Shown here piece by piece: positions 7,910 to 14,519 of a DNA stretch of 14,519 bases. Where the stretch lies: NCBI GenBank assembly GCA_964342305.1, contig CAYFGK010000152.1:1-14519 (forward strand), in the 5' to 3' direction. Under the pieces are notes generated by a model. The model was not told the origin of the DNA. It made no database searches and worked only from the letters and a program-made list of their open reading frames with translations. The position numbers were made by a program, and so were the translations under genes. The stretch is from DT-110 sp964342305. Its GTDB lineage: Bacteria; Bacteroidota; Bacteroidia; Chitinophagales; Saprospiraceae. Every line of letters starts with the position of its first letter. The stretch's first letter is position 1.

Positions 7910-7937
7910 GTCGAGACGCGATGCATCGCGCCTTTAC
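7910..7937. repeat. 28-bp imperfect extragenic palindrome
   Basis: A perfect 14-bp core, CGCGATGCATCGCG (7917-7930), is extended by degenerate arms (GTCGAGA on the left, CCTTTAC on the right). It lies two bases past the stop of the M16 gene and before the terminator. It resembles short GAGACGCG-type dispersed palindromes I recall from Bacteroidota and cyanobacteria. Confidence 0.6.
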
Positions 7938-7939
7938 AA

Positions 7940-10024
7940 TTATTCTACCTTAAAAATATCCTCAGTCAAACCGGCATTGACCTTGATCTCCTCGGTCTTG
8001 AAATCAACCGGGAAAGGCATAGCTCCTTTACTTTGCATTTGGTGAGGGAACATGATACCGTCCACTTGTTGGTAATCACTAAAGGTCGAGGTTTGGGTTA
8101 CCGATTGACCTTGTACTTCCTGAGTCGCGATCTCTTTTACCTTGTAATTGGTTCCTACATCGAAAAATTGGGTGATCTTACTTCCATCCGGCAGCGATAC
8201 CAACACCTTGTAGGCATCTGATCCGTTAACTGTTTCTACACCCTCTAGGTTAAGTTCCGCCCCCATGTCGGCGTAGTATAGTTCGGGAAAGATCATCGCC
8301 TGGGTTTCAAAATTGGCTGCATCATCTCCTTCCAGAGTTTGTGCATTACCCATCTGAGATACTTTGGCCTTTTCGCCGTTGTAAGTAACCTCTTGCATGG
8401 CATTACCGTTCATCATAACCTTGAGGTGCAACATACCAGGCTTCATTTGCTCGTTGATGACTTCCAGAGCCATACCCTGTACGGTGGTTGACTGGCGAAT
8501 GGTCAGGTCTTCAACACCTTTCAACGTTTCCTTTCCGCCAATTGCTTTCAGGTACATATCGATCACCTGTGAGGCCGTCATTCCGCTGCTGGCGGCTTTC
8601 GTTTCCACCGGATTACCAAAAGCATCGTAGTACTTGACGGGGCCGAAAGATTTCAGTTTTTCGGCAACATCACCCTTACTTCCCACCACTACTATGTGCG
8701 CATTATTTGGCATCAGATACTTTTTGGCCACCCGCATCACATCATCAGCGGTGACATTGCTCAGCATCTTCAGGTAGTTATTGTAGTAATCATCGGGCAG
8801 GTTGTAGCGCTTGGTGTTACGGGCAAAATTGGCGATTTGCTGGGCAGACTCCAGTCCGCGGGCAAAGGAACCGGCCAGGTTGTTCTTGGCCAGGCGCAGT
8901 TCCCGATCTCCAACCTTCTCGGAACGAAGGCGCTGGAACTCGTTCATGAATTCGACCAGGGCACTATCCGTCACCTCGTTACGCACACTGGCGTACGCGC
9001 GAAAACGACCTACCTCTTCGTCGGTACTAACGTTGGAGTAGGCGCCATAGGTGAAACCTTTGTCTTCGCGAATGTTCTTGAACAAGCGACCATTACTACC
9101 ACCACCGAGGATGGTATTCATTACGTTGACGGCGATGAAATCGTCGTCGCCCGGTTTCAGATAGATCGGATAGGTAATGTCGACTACGGATTGTACTGCA
9201 CCAGATTTATCGACAAAATCAACCTGAGTTTGTGCGGGTGGTTGCGGTTTCGCAAAGTCGTTTTCGGAAAGATCATCCCCTTTCCAGGTACCGAAGTATT
9301 TCTCGGCATCACGTTTGGCTTCCTTAACCGAGATATCTCCCACAATCACGAGGGTAGCAATTTCGGGTGAGAAGTATTTTTCGTAGTACATACGGCATTT
9401 GTCAGCCGTGAGCCCCTCAATAGTCTCCTGGGTCTGGATCTCCCCGTAGGGATGATCCGAACCGTATACCATTACCCGTGAAACATTACCGGCAATGAAA
9501 TTGGGATCGTCCATGCTGGCGGCAATATTGGAAACGGTTTGCTGTTTGATCTTGGCAAACTCATCTTCCGGGAACGCCGGATTGTACAGCACATCGGTCA
9601 TCAGCTGGAGTAGCTCATCTTTATGCTTGGTGAGGCTGGAGCCAAAAACGCCCGTACCTGATGTCGACAGGGAGGCACCGATAAAATCGACCGCCTCGTC
9701 CAGTTCTGCTTTGGAGCGATTGGCGGTGCCGCTGCGCAGCAACTGACCGGCCATGCCGCTCAGGCCGGCATTTTCTCCTTCCATGTGCATGGGCACATCC
9801 AGGCTCAGCTGGTACGAGACACGCGGTAGTTTATCGTTCTCTACCACGATCACGTCCATGCCGTTATCGAGGGTGAATGACTCGTAATCGGCCAATTGTA
9901 TTTCCGGTGCCGGCCCCGGTTTGGGGGGATTCTTGCGGAAATCCTCGTTTTGGGCCGTAAGTCCGAGGCTGGTCAGACAGAGGCACATAAAGGTGGCCAG
10001 AAATTTACTATATGCGGATGTCAT
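7940..10024 (-). CDS. M16 peptidase-like protein lacking zinc ligands, with C-terminal LolA-like domain
   Basis: This 694-residue protein is exported: MTSAYSKFLATFMCLCLTSLGLTAQ is a signal peptide. Residues about 43-470 form the two M16 halves (YESFTLDNGMDVIVVEND; YFSPEIATLVIVGDIS). Where an active enzyme has HxxEH, this one reads GMAGQ (90-94), so it cannot bind zinc. It keeps the RLFKNIREDKGFTYG segment (313-327), typical of the non-catalytic partner that helps grip substrate. Residues about 485-694 (VIDMYLKAIGGKE onward, ending in beta-rich repeats) resemble a LolA/LolB-like lipoprotein-carrier fold, by pattern only. It follows the active M16 gene by 47 bp, containing a small hairpin at 10045-10057, and they probably form a periplasmic heterodimer. 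The substrate is unknown. Confidence 0.93.
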   Translation of the reverse strand: MTSAYSKFLATFMCLCLTSLGLTAQNEDFRKNPPKPGPAPEIQLADYESFTLDNGMDVIVVENDKLPRVSYQLSLDVPMHMEGENAGLSGMAGQLLRSGTANRSKAELDEAVDFIGASLSTSGTGVFGSSLTKHKDELLQLMTDVLYNPAFPEDEFAKIKQQTVSNIAASMDDPNFIAGNVSRVMVYGSDHPYGEIQTQETIEGLTADKCRMYYEKYFSPEIATLVIVGDISVKEAKRDAEKYFGTWKGDDLSENDFAKPQPPAQTQVDFVDKSGAVQSVVDITYPIYLKPGDDDFIAVNVMNTILGGGSNGRLFKNIREDKGFTYGAYSNVSTDEEVGRFRAYASVRNEVTDSALVEFMNEFQRLRSEKVGDRELRLAKNNLAGSFARGLESAQQIANFARNTKRYNLPDDYYNNYLKMLSNVTADDVMRVAKKYLMPNNAHIVVVGSKGDVAEKLKSFGPVKYYDAFGNPVETKAASSGMTASQVIDMYLKAIGGKETLKGVEDLTIRQSTTVQGMALEVINEQMKPGMLHLKVMMNGNAMQEVTYNGEKAKVSQMGNAQTLEGDDAANFETQAMIFPELYYADMGAELNLEGVETVNGSDAYKVLVSLPDGSKITQFFDVGTNYKVKEIATQEVQGQSVTQTSTFSDYQQVDGIMFPHQMQSKGAMPFPVDFKTEEIKVNAGLTEDIFKVE

Positions 10025-10071
10025 ATTGATCTGTTTTTTTGGTCGCTGTTATACAGCACGTTAGGGTTAGC

Positions 10072-11412
10072 TTATTGATTCTGTTGCTTGGGTAACCAGT
10101 AGAGCACTACCCGATTATCCTCATTGTAATACTTTTTGGCGACAGCCATCATATCCTCACGGGTTACATCCAGGTAGCGCTGGATCTCGGTATTGATGAG
10201 GTTGGCATCACCGTACATGACTTCGTAGGTGGCCAGGTTGCTGGCGATACCTTCCATGGAAGCGACGTTGAAAACCATATCGTTTTCGATCTGGTTGCGG
10301 ATCTTCTGGTATTCCCGTTCGGATACCAGATTGTTACGCACTTTTTCCATTTCCTCGTTGATGGCAGTTTCCACCTGAGCGGGGTCTACCCCCATGTTGC
10401 AAATACCCGCAACAATAGCCAGACCCGGATCTTCGAGCGGTGGATTTTGGGCGAAAGCCGCAATAGCTACCTGCTTTTCATCAACCAGGCTCTTGTACAT
10501 GCGGGAAGATTGTCCATCGGACAAGATCTTATTCAGCATTTCCAAGGCGTAGAAATCGTCGGTACCCAGGGCGGGAGTACGATACCCCATCACCACGGCT
10601 GGTAATTGCACGTTGTCGTAAACGGTATCACGGATCTCTCCATTCAGAGAAGGCTCCGTGGGAATATTGCGGGGAATATCATTTCCTTCGGGAATAGGCC
10701 CAAAATATTTTTTCACCAAATTTTTGGTGTCGCTTACGTCGATATCACCGGCGATCACCAGAGTGGCGTTATTGGGCACGTAGTAGTCTTCGTAAAACTG
10801 CTTGTAATCTTGCTCGGTAGCCGCGTTCAGGTGATCCATGCTACCGATGATGGGCCACTTATAAGAGTGCTCGGAAAAAGCACGTTTAAACAATTCCTCG
10901 GCAATCGAACCATAAGGTTGATTGTCGACGCGCTGGCGACGCTCCTCCTTAACCACTTCGCGCTGAGTTTCCACACCAACCTGATCAACAATGGCGTGCA
11001 GCATACGCTCGGATTCCAGCCACAAACCAAGCTCAACCTGATTCGAAGGTAGTGTTTCGAAATAATAGGTGCGGTCCCAGGAAGTATTGGCGTTGCGGTA
11101 ACCACCGGCTTCGGCGATCAATTCCACAAACTTTCCTCGCTCGATATTCTCGGATCCTTCGAACATCAGGTGCTCGAAGAAGTGGGCGAATCCCGTGCGT
11201 TCCGGATTTTCGTCTTTGGATCCGACGTGATACATTACGGAAACAGTGACAATGGGCGTTGAGTGATCCTCGTGCAGGAGCACCTTTAGCCCGTTATCCA
11301 GCTCGTATTCTTCAAACTGGAGTTTTTTCATTTGGGCCATGGAGGTGCCGGCGACCAGGCACATCATCAACAACAAGGCGTGTTTTTTCAAGAATGTCAT
11401 ATATGGCTTCAT
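10072..11412 (-). CDS. Exported M16 zinc metallopeptidase (catalytic partner)
   Basis: This 446-residue periplasmic peptidase belongs to the pitrilysin/insulinase (M16B-like) family, which degrades peptides inside a clam-shell dimer. MKPYMTFLKKHALLLMMCLV and AGTSMAQ form a signal peptide. The inverted zinc motif is HFFEH (H77, E80, H81), with the distal glutamate in VVKEERRQR (E156 or E157) about 75 residues on. The second half has FAQNPPLEDPGLAIVAGI and an REYQKIRNQIENDM helix. ATG 11412 or ATG 11400 are both plausible starts; codons upstream to 11442 would spoil the signal peptide. It is first in a two-gene operon with the zinc-less M16 partner. No clear TAnnTTTG promoter was found upstream. 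Confidence 0.95.
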   Translation of the reverse strand: MKPYMTFLKKHALLLMMCLVAGTSMAQMKKLQFEEYELDNGLKVLLHEDHSTPIVTVSVMYHVGSKDENPERTGFAHFFEHLMFEGSENIERGKFVELIAEAGGYRNANTSWDRTYYFETLPSNQVELGLWLESERMLHAIVDQVGVETQREVVKEERRQRVDNQPYGSIAEELFKRAFSEHSYKWPIIGSMDHLNAATEQDYKQFYEDYYVPNNATLVIAGDIDVSDTKNLVKKYFGPIPEGNDIPRNIPTEPSLNGEIRDTVYDNVQLPAVVMGYRTPALGTDDFYALEMLNKILSDGQSSRMYKSLVDEKQVAIAAFAQNPPLEDPGLAIVAGICNMGVDPAQVETAINEEMEKVRNNLVSEREYQKIRNQIENDMVFNVASMEGIASNLATYEVMYGDANLINTEIQRYLDVTREDMMAVAKKYYNEDNRVVLYWLPKQQNQ

Positions 11413-11594
11413 TTTTGGTAAATGTAAGTGGCAGTATATCAAAAGCCCTACGCAACGAATATGTTGAACGCAGAAGCGATTTTATTACAACGTATTTGGT
11501 CAAATCAGGAACGTAAATAGGTAAGTCAGCTTTCGGGCCGAATATCGAAAATGTCTATCAACCAAAAAAAACTTTTCTATTAAGGAATGATTTT

Positions 11595-11649
11595 TTTGGT
11601 CTTAGAGGGGCAGAAATTCTACCAAGAGTCTGGGAGGTCAGAGATCAGA
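11595..11649. repeat. Left copy of a 55-bp duplication at the gap edge
   Basis: This 55-nt stretch is identical to 11750-11804. It ends at the last base before the N run, and the other copy starts at the first base after it. See the gap entry for interpretation. Confidence 0.9.
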
Positions 11650-11749
11650 NNNNNNNNNNNNNNNNNNNNNNNNNNNNNNNNNNNNNNNNNNNNNNNNNNN
11701 NNNNNNNNNNNNNNNNNNNNNNNNNNNNNNNNNNNNNNNNNNNNNNNNN
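11650..11749. other. Scaffold gap of exactly 100 N
   Basis: Exactly 100 N form a placeholder gap of unknown true size. Both flanks carry the same 55 nt, so the contigs probably overlap or share a repeat node, and the real distance may be zero or negative. Confidence 0.97.
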
Positions 11750-11804
11750 TTTGGTCTTAGAGGGGCAGAAATTCTACCAAGAGTCTGGGAGGTCAGAGAT
11801 CAGA
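11750..11804. repeat. Right copy of a 55-bp duplication at the gap edge
   Basis: Identical over all 55 bases to 11595-11649, beginning at the first base after the gap. Beyond it the sequence continues with AAGTATCTTCC, which is not found before the gap. Confidence 0.9.
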
Positions 11805-11955
11805 AGTATCTTCCATACTGAAAATACTTGGTGCATAGCATATCGGTATCTTCCCTTTCCCTTCAGTATTGGGGGCCTGTGGACAGGGGCGACGCTGCCG
11901 GAGCCCGTATGCAGTGCACACGAGCGACAAGGTCACCAGCCTCCTTTACTGGTGG

Positions 11956-12426
11956 TCAGACGACCTTATCCGCACAGTAGGAACTGGCGAAGGCGTCGGG
12001 TTTGGCTTTAAATACAAAACCCATACCGAGGATGTAGCCCATGGCCTCCTTCAGCGCAACATTGGACTGGAAGTGCGGATCGGTATTGATGTCTGCGTGT
12101 ACCTCCAGGCCGACTTCGTATTCGTCGAGCAGGTCACACAGAGCATATGCCACTTCGATAGACATACTTACCTCCAGGATCATACGTTCCCGCAGGCTCA
12201 TGCGCTTGGTCTTGCGTTGATTGTGGATGAACATGAATCCGCCTTTTTTCTCGCGCAAGAATACGATCACCGTTGCGAATTCAACAACCCCGCCACGGAC
12301 CTGAGAGTCGGTGCCGATGCAGACCTTTAACTTGTGGCCCGCATTCAATTCCCGCACCAAAGCCTGCTCTACGGCATCCTTGATGGGCAATTCAATGCGC
12401 TGACCATTCAGTCTTCGCCATTTCAT
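11956..12426 (-). CDS. YkuK-like ribonuclease H-fold protein (DUF458 family)
   Basis: This 156-residue cytoplasmic protein resembles Bacillus YkuK, a predicted RNase H-like family with no settled function. The first strand carries IGTDSQVR (D40). A strand (VVEFATVIVFLREKKG) and the helical ERMILEVSMSIEVAYAL follow, then VHADINTDPHFQSN with acidic D112 and D116, the expected metal-binding positions. ATG 12426 is chosen because MKWRRLNGQRIELPI is the usual family start; codons up to 12459 look like leader. The gene is monocistronic and divergent from the photolyase-like gene over a 229-bp gap. A nuclease role is inference from fold. Confidence 0.85.
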   Translation of the reverse strand: MKWRRLNGQRIELPIKDAVEQALVRELNAGHKLKVCIGTDSQVRGGVVEFATVIVFLREKKGGFMFIHNQRKTKRMSLRERMILEVSMSIEVAYALCDLLDEYEVGLEVHADINTDPHFQSNVALKEAMGYILGMGFVFKAKPDAFASSYCADKVV

Positions 12427-12593
12427 AAAAGGTGTATTTGTTTTGTTAAATCTACACAATTAAGCGGCAAATCAGACCATGCCCACGGGAATTAAACCAA
12501 AATTAATACTGGATTAACACCTCTTTGCCATAGGATTACAGGTCGTATCACCGGTTGTTCCAAGTTTTCTTTCCAATACATACCAAAAATCAC

Positions 12594-12618
12594 TTCAAAT
12601 AGTTCTGAAACTATTGAA
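12594..12618. promoter_or_regulatory. Imperfect palindrome upstream of the photolyase-like gene
   Basis: TTC-A-AATAGTT and AACTATT-GAA form a 10-bp stem with one bulged A (597) around a CTGA centre. A second perfect inverted repeat follows at once, AAAAAGT (12617-12623) and ACTTTTT (12627-12633). Both lie 22-62 bp before the likely start, where an operator or a 5' leader structure would be. The binding factor is unknown. Confidence 0.45.
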
Positions 12619-12655
12619 AAAGTCCAACTTTTTACCGGATCAATTGTCTTGACTC

Positions 12656-14107
12656 TTGGTGAAAAAGCAAATTCAAATAGTTTGGTTCAAGCGCGACCTA
12701 CGCCTGCGCGATCATGCGCCGCTGGTTGCTGCCAGCCGGGGAAACACTCCTACCCTCCTGCTCTACATCTTTGAACCCGACCTGCTGGTTCACCCCGATT
12801 CTGATGTGCGCCACTGGCGCTTTGTCTGGGAGAGCCTGCAGGATATGGAAGCTCAACTCCGGGAGCACGGCCACCAGCTGACTATCCTCTTTCGGTCGGC
12901 TCCGGATGCTTTCCGGTACCTGGCGGATCAATTCGATATCCGGGCGGTGTACTCCCACCAGGAGGTCGGCGTGGATATCACTTATCGCCGCGACCTGCAC
13001 CTTTCCGCATTTTTCCAATCAAGCGGAATTCCCTGGAAAGAGTTCCCGTATTCATCGGTTATTCGAGGATTGCGTTCCCGCAAAAACTGGAAAGCACACT
13101 GGGAAGCTGTATTGCAATCCCCTTGCCTGCCCGCACCGTTGGATATGCTGCGAACCACCTCCTTGTCCGATGATCGACATGCTTTACCGGCAGCCTTCCG
13201 GCAAAAGGATTCCCACTTCCAGCCTGGTGGTGAAGGCATGGCCTGGCGCTACCTGCGCTCCTTCTTTGAAGAGGAACGCATCCTGGGGTATTCTCGCCTG
13301 ATCTCCAAACCCCTGGCTTCCCGCAGAGCCTGTAGTCGGATCTCGCCCTATCTGGCCTGGGGCTGCGTTTCGCTCCGGCAGGTATATCAGTTTTCGCTTT
13401 CGCAAAAAGGTAAAGTTTCCCGGCCCCAGGATTTCCGGAATTTCCTGAGTCGGCTCACCTGGCGGGACCACTTCATCCAGAAGTTTGAGAGCGAATGCCG
13501 GATGGAATTTGAGAACATCAACCCGGCCTACGACCACCTGCGCACCGAAGTCGACCAGAGCAAACTGGAAGCCTGGCGCTACGGCTATACGGGTTTCCCG
13601 CTGGTCGATGCGGCCATGCGCTGCCTGCGGGCAACCGGATACATCAACTTCCGGATGCGGGCCATGCTTGTCTCCGTACTCACCCACACGCTCTGGCAAC
13701 CCTGGCAGGCCGGCGCCCCCGATCTGGCCCGCAATTTCCTCGATTTCGAACCCGGCATCCACTACCCGCAGATCCAGATGCAGGCCGGCGTGACGGGCAT
13801 ACATACCATCCGGGTCTACAACCCCGTCCTCAACAGTGAAAAACACGATCCGCAGGGCGATTTCATCCGTCAGTGGGTGCCGGAATTACGGTCTCTCCCA
13901 ACCGATCGCATACATCGACCCTGGGACATCCCTCCACTCGAGGCCCAGCTACTCGGGTTCAGAATAGGTCGCGATTATCCGTTCCCCATAGTCGATCTGG
14001 CGAAAGCGCATCGGTTTGCTTCGCAGCAGTTGTGGTCGATTCGCCAATCAGAAAAGGCTCAGCAGGCAGGTGAGCGGATTCGAAAACGACACGTAAATGG
14101 TGGCTGA
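12656..14107 (+). CDS. Cryptochrome/photolyase-family flavoprotein, atypical
   Basis: This protein of about 483 residues belongs to the cryptochrome/photolyase superfamily, FAD proteins that repair UV lesions or sense blue light. IQIVWFKRDLRLRDHAPL begins the N-terminal antenna-type Rossmann domain. GGEGMAWRYLRSFF, ISPYLAWGCVSLRQVY, YTGFPLVDAAMRCLRATGYI and RVYNPVLNSEKHDPQGDFI belong to the FAD-binding helical domain. Aligned by eye with E. coli PhrB, W277 is kept (W269), but Glu274 becomes R266, the flavin-facing Asn378 becomes H369, and the flavin-proximal Trp382 becomes I373; outer tryptophans W307 and W350 remain. No Fe-S cysteine set is seen. An in-frame TGA at 12650 leaves only TTG 12656 or GTG 12659 as starts near the domain, so initiation is non-ATG. 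The final codons lie in repeat DNA. Substrate and activity are uncertain. Confidence 0.93.
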   Translation: MVKKQIQIVWFKRDLRLRDHAPLVAASRGNTPTLLLYIFEPDLLVHPDSDVRHWRFVWESLQDMEAQLREHGHQLTILFRSAPDAFRYLADQFDIRAVYSHQEVGVDITYRRDLHLSAFFQSSGIPWKEFPYSSVIRGLRSRKNWKAHWEAVLQSPCLPAPLDMLRTTSLSDDRHALPAAFRQKDSHFQPGGEGMAWRYLRSFFEEERILGYSRLISKPLASRRACSRISPYLAWGCVSLRQVYQFSLSQKGKVSRPQDFRNFLSRLTWRDHFIQKFESECRMEFENINPAYDHLRTEVDQSKLEAWRYGYTGFPLVDAAMRCLRATGYINFRMRAMLVSVLTHTLWQPWQAGAPDLARNFLDFEPGIHYPQIQMQAGVTGIHTIRVYNPVLNSEKHDPQGDFIRQWVPELRSLPTDRIHRPWDIPPLEAQLLGFRIGRDYPFPIVDLAKAHRFASQQLWSIRQSEKAQQAGERIRKRHVNGG

Positions 14108-14125
14108 GCCTCCGGCTCGGCCAAA

Positions 14126-14186
14126 AGATCGCTCTGTCGCTGCGCTCCATCGCTGTTAGACCAATCGGGCCCGGTGGTCCCTCATT
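14126..14186. repeat. 61-bp module, copy 1
   Basis: Identical over all 61 bases to 14293-14353. It starts AGATCGCTCTGTCGCTGCGC and ends CCCGGTGGTCCCTCATT, and it contains a TTAGACC linker. Confidence 0.92.
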
Positions 14187-14292
14187 TTTAGATCGCTCGC
14201 AAGCTCGCTGTATGTATTTAGACACAGGTATGGCTTAGTCTCTGGCGGCCGCTGGAGCCCTTACGGGCGCAGGCGTTGCCGGCTCGGCGAAT

Positions 14293-14353
14293 AGATCGCT
14301 CTGTCGCTGCGCTCCATCGCTGTTAGACCAATCGGGCCCGGTGGTCCCTCATT
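14293..14353. repeat. 61-bp module, copy 2
   Basis: Perfect second copy of 14126-14186, 167 bp downstream. The sequences before and after the two copies differ, so the unit moves or is copied as a module. Confidence 0.92.
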
Positions 14354-14422
14354 AATAGACCGGGAGCAAGCTCCCTTTTAGTAGTAAGACAGGTGGGTGG
14401 CTGAGCCGGAGGCTCAGCCAAA

Positions 14423-14459
14423 AGATCGCTCTGTCGCTTCGCTCCATCGCTGCTAGACC
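14423..14459. repeat. Partial third copy of the 61-bp module
   Basis: The first 37 bases of the module recur here with two substitutions. The sequence then switches to a different hairpin (GCCCGTACGGGC), showing exchange of the distal part. Confidence 0.88.
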
Positions 14460-14519
14460 GCAAGGCCCGCCCGTACGGGCTTGCTATTGGATCAGTCGGC
14501 CAAGGCCTCCTTTTTAGTA

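Larger units (their letters stand above)
11413..11955. other. Gene-free stretch containing the assembly gap
   Basis: I see no convincing gene on either strand between the M16 start and the YkuK stop. It holds a 10-bp perfect inverted repeat, ACCAAAAAAA (11561-11570) with TTTTTTTGGT (11591-11600); the gap with its duplicated edges; and a 6-bp stem (CACCAG 11934-11939, CTGGTG 11949-11954) two bases after the ykuK-like stop. That stem lacks a T-tract on the minus strand, so it is only a weak terminator candidate. Sequence at 11805-11930 matches no RNA family that I can recognise by eye. Confidence 0.6.
14099..14519. repeat. Mosaic array of GC-rich hairpins and TTAGAC-type linkers
   Basis: The stretch from the photolyase stop to the window end is built of repeated modules with no gene. 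A hairpin with arms GGCTGAGCC and GGCTCGGCC (14102-14122) recurs as a perfect 10-bp version at 14398-14420, each followed by AAAAGATCGCTCTG. Other stems are GCCC/GGGC at 14257-14268, GGGAG/CTCCC at 14362-14375 and GCCCGTACGGGC at 14469-14480. Short linkers related to TTAGAC separate them (14156, 14218, 14323, 14355, 14385, 14454). Module spacing is irregular (167 and 130 bp), and the units are not separated by unique spacers, so this is not CRISPR. Confidence 0.85.

Noticed and set aside
7822..7926. Upstream extension of the asparaginase-domain frame
   Set aside because: It would translate through the M16 operon terminator and the extragenic palindrome, and it places 35 non-family residues before the normal first strand.
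11805..11930. Possible structured RNA gene (SRP RNA, RNase P or 6S)
   Set aside because: I could not find the characteristic conserved motifs of these RNAs; the local stems are short and unsupported. A covariance-model search would decide.
11751..12330. Plus-strand open frames next to the gap and opposite the ykuK-like gene
   Set aside because: They have no domain similarity, and one begins in the duplicated contig edge; the minus-strand YkuK reading explains the sequence.
12427..12520. Possible promoter for the ykuK-like gene (TTTG and TAGATTTA on the minus strand)
   Set aside because: The spacer is only about 13 nt, too short for the Bacteroidota -33/-7 arrangement, and the -7 box lacks its final G.
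14099..14519. Possible CRISPR array or integron attC array
   Set aside because: Repeat spacing is irregular, units are long and modular, no unique equal-length spacers exist, and no Cas or integrase gene is nearby.

Overview
This window comes from a Bacteroidota genome, probably from the Saprospiria/Lewinella side of the phylum; that finer placement is inference. The evidence is a SusC/SusD outer-membrane pair, Bacteroidota-type M16 peptidase partners, weak Shine-Dalgarno signals at the starts, and hairpin-rich repeats between genes. I find no rRNA, tRNA, CRISPR array, transposase, integrase or phage gene. The window is a scaffold with one 100-N gap at 11650-11749.

Layout: 1-437 is non-coding and holds three degenerate, hairpin-bearing units of about 100 bp. 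438-4795 (+) is a SusC/SusD pair for TonB-dependent glycan or oligomer uptake, with no glycosidase or regulator beside it in the window. A hairpin at 4815-4842 separates it from a convergent minus-strand operon. In transcription order that operon is a short asparaginase-domain protein (7821-7333), a 73-residue two-helix membrane protein (7311-7090), a pol-beta-type nucleotidyltransferase (7087-6296) and the RNA ligase RtcB (6241-4847). Next comes a second minus-strand operon of two exported M16 peptidases: one with the zinc motif (11412-10072), then one that has lost it and carries a C-terminal LolA-like extension (10024-7940). It ends in a strong terminator at 7861-7890. 11413-11955 has no recognisable gene and contains the gap. 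A YkuK-like RNase H-fold gene (12426-11956, minus) is divergent from a cryptochrome/photolyase-family gene (12656-14107, plus). 14099-14519 is a dense mosaic of hairpin repeats that also supplies the last two codons and stop of the photolyase gene.

Gene cooperation: SusC and SusD form one import complex. The two M16 proteins look like an active/inactive periplasmic pair. RtcB and the nucleotidyltransferase may share an RNA-repair role, but only their operon arrangement and families suggest it. YkuK and the photolyase-like protein share an intergenic region without an obvious functional link.

Most unusual points: an 8-bp tandem repeat plus hairpin lying in frame inside the nucleotidyltransferase gene upstream of rtcB; an atypical photolyase with substituted flavin-pocket positions and an imperfect palindrome in front of it; the two intergenic repeat families; and a 55-nt duplication exactly at the gap edges that looks like an assembly-graph overlap. 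I did not find a clear, new multi-gene system.
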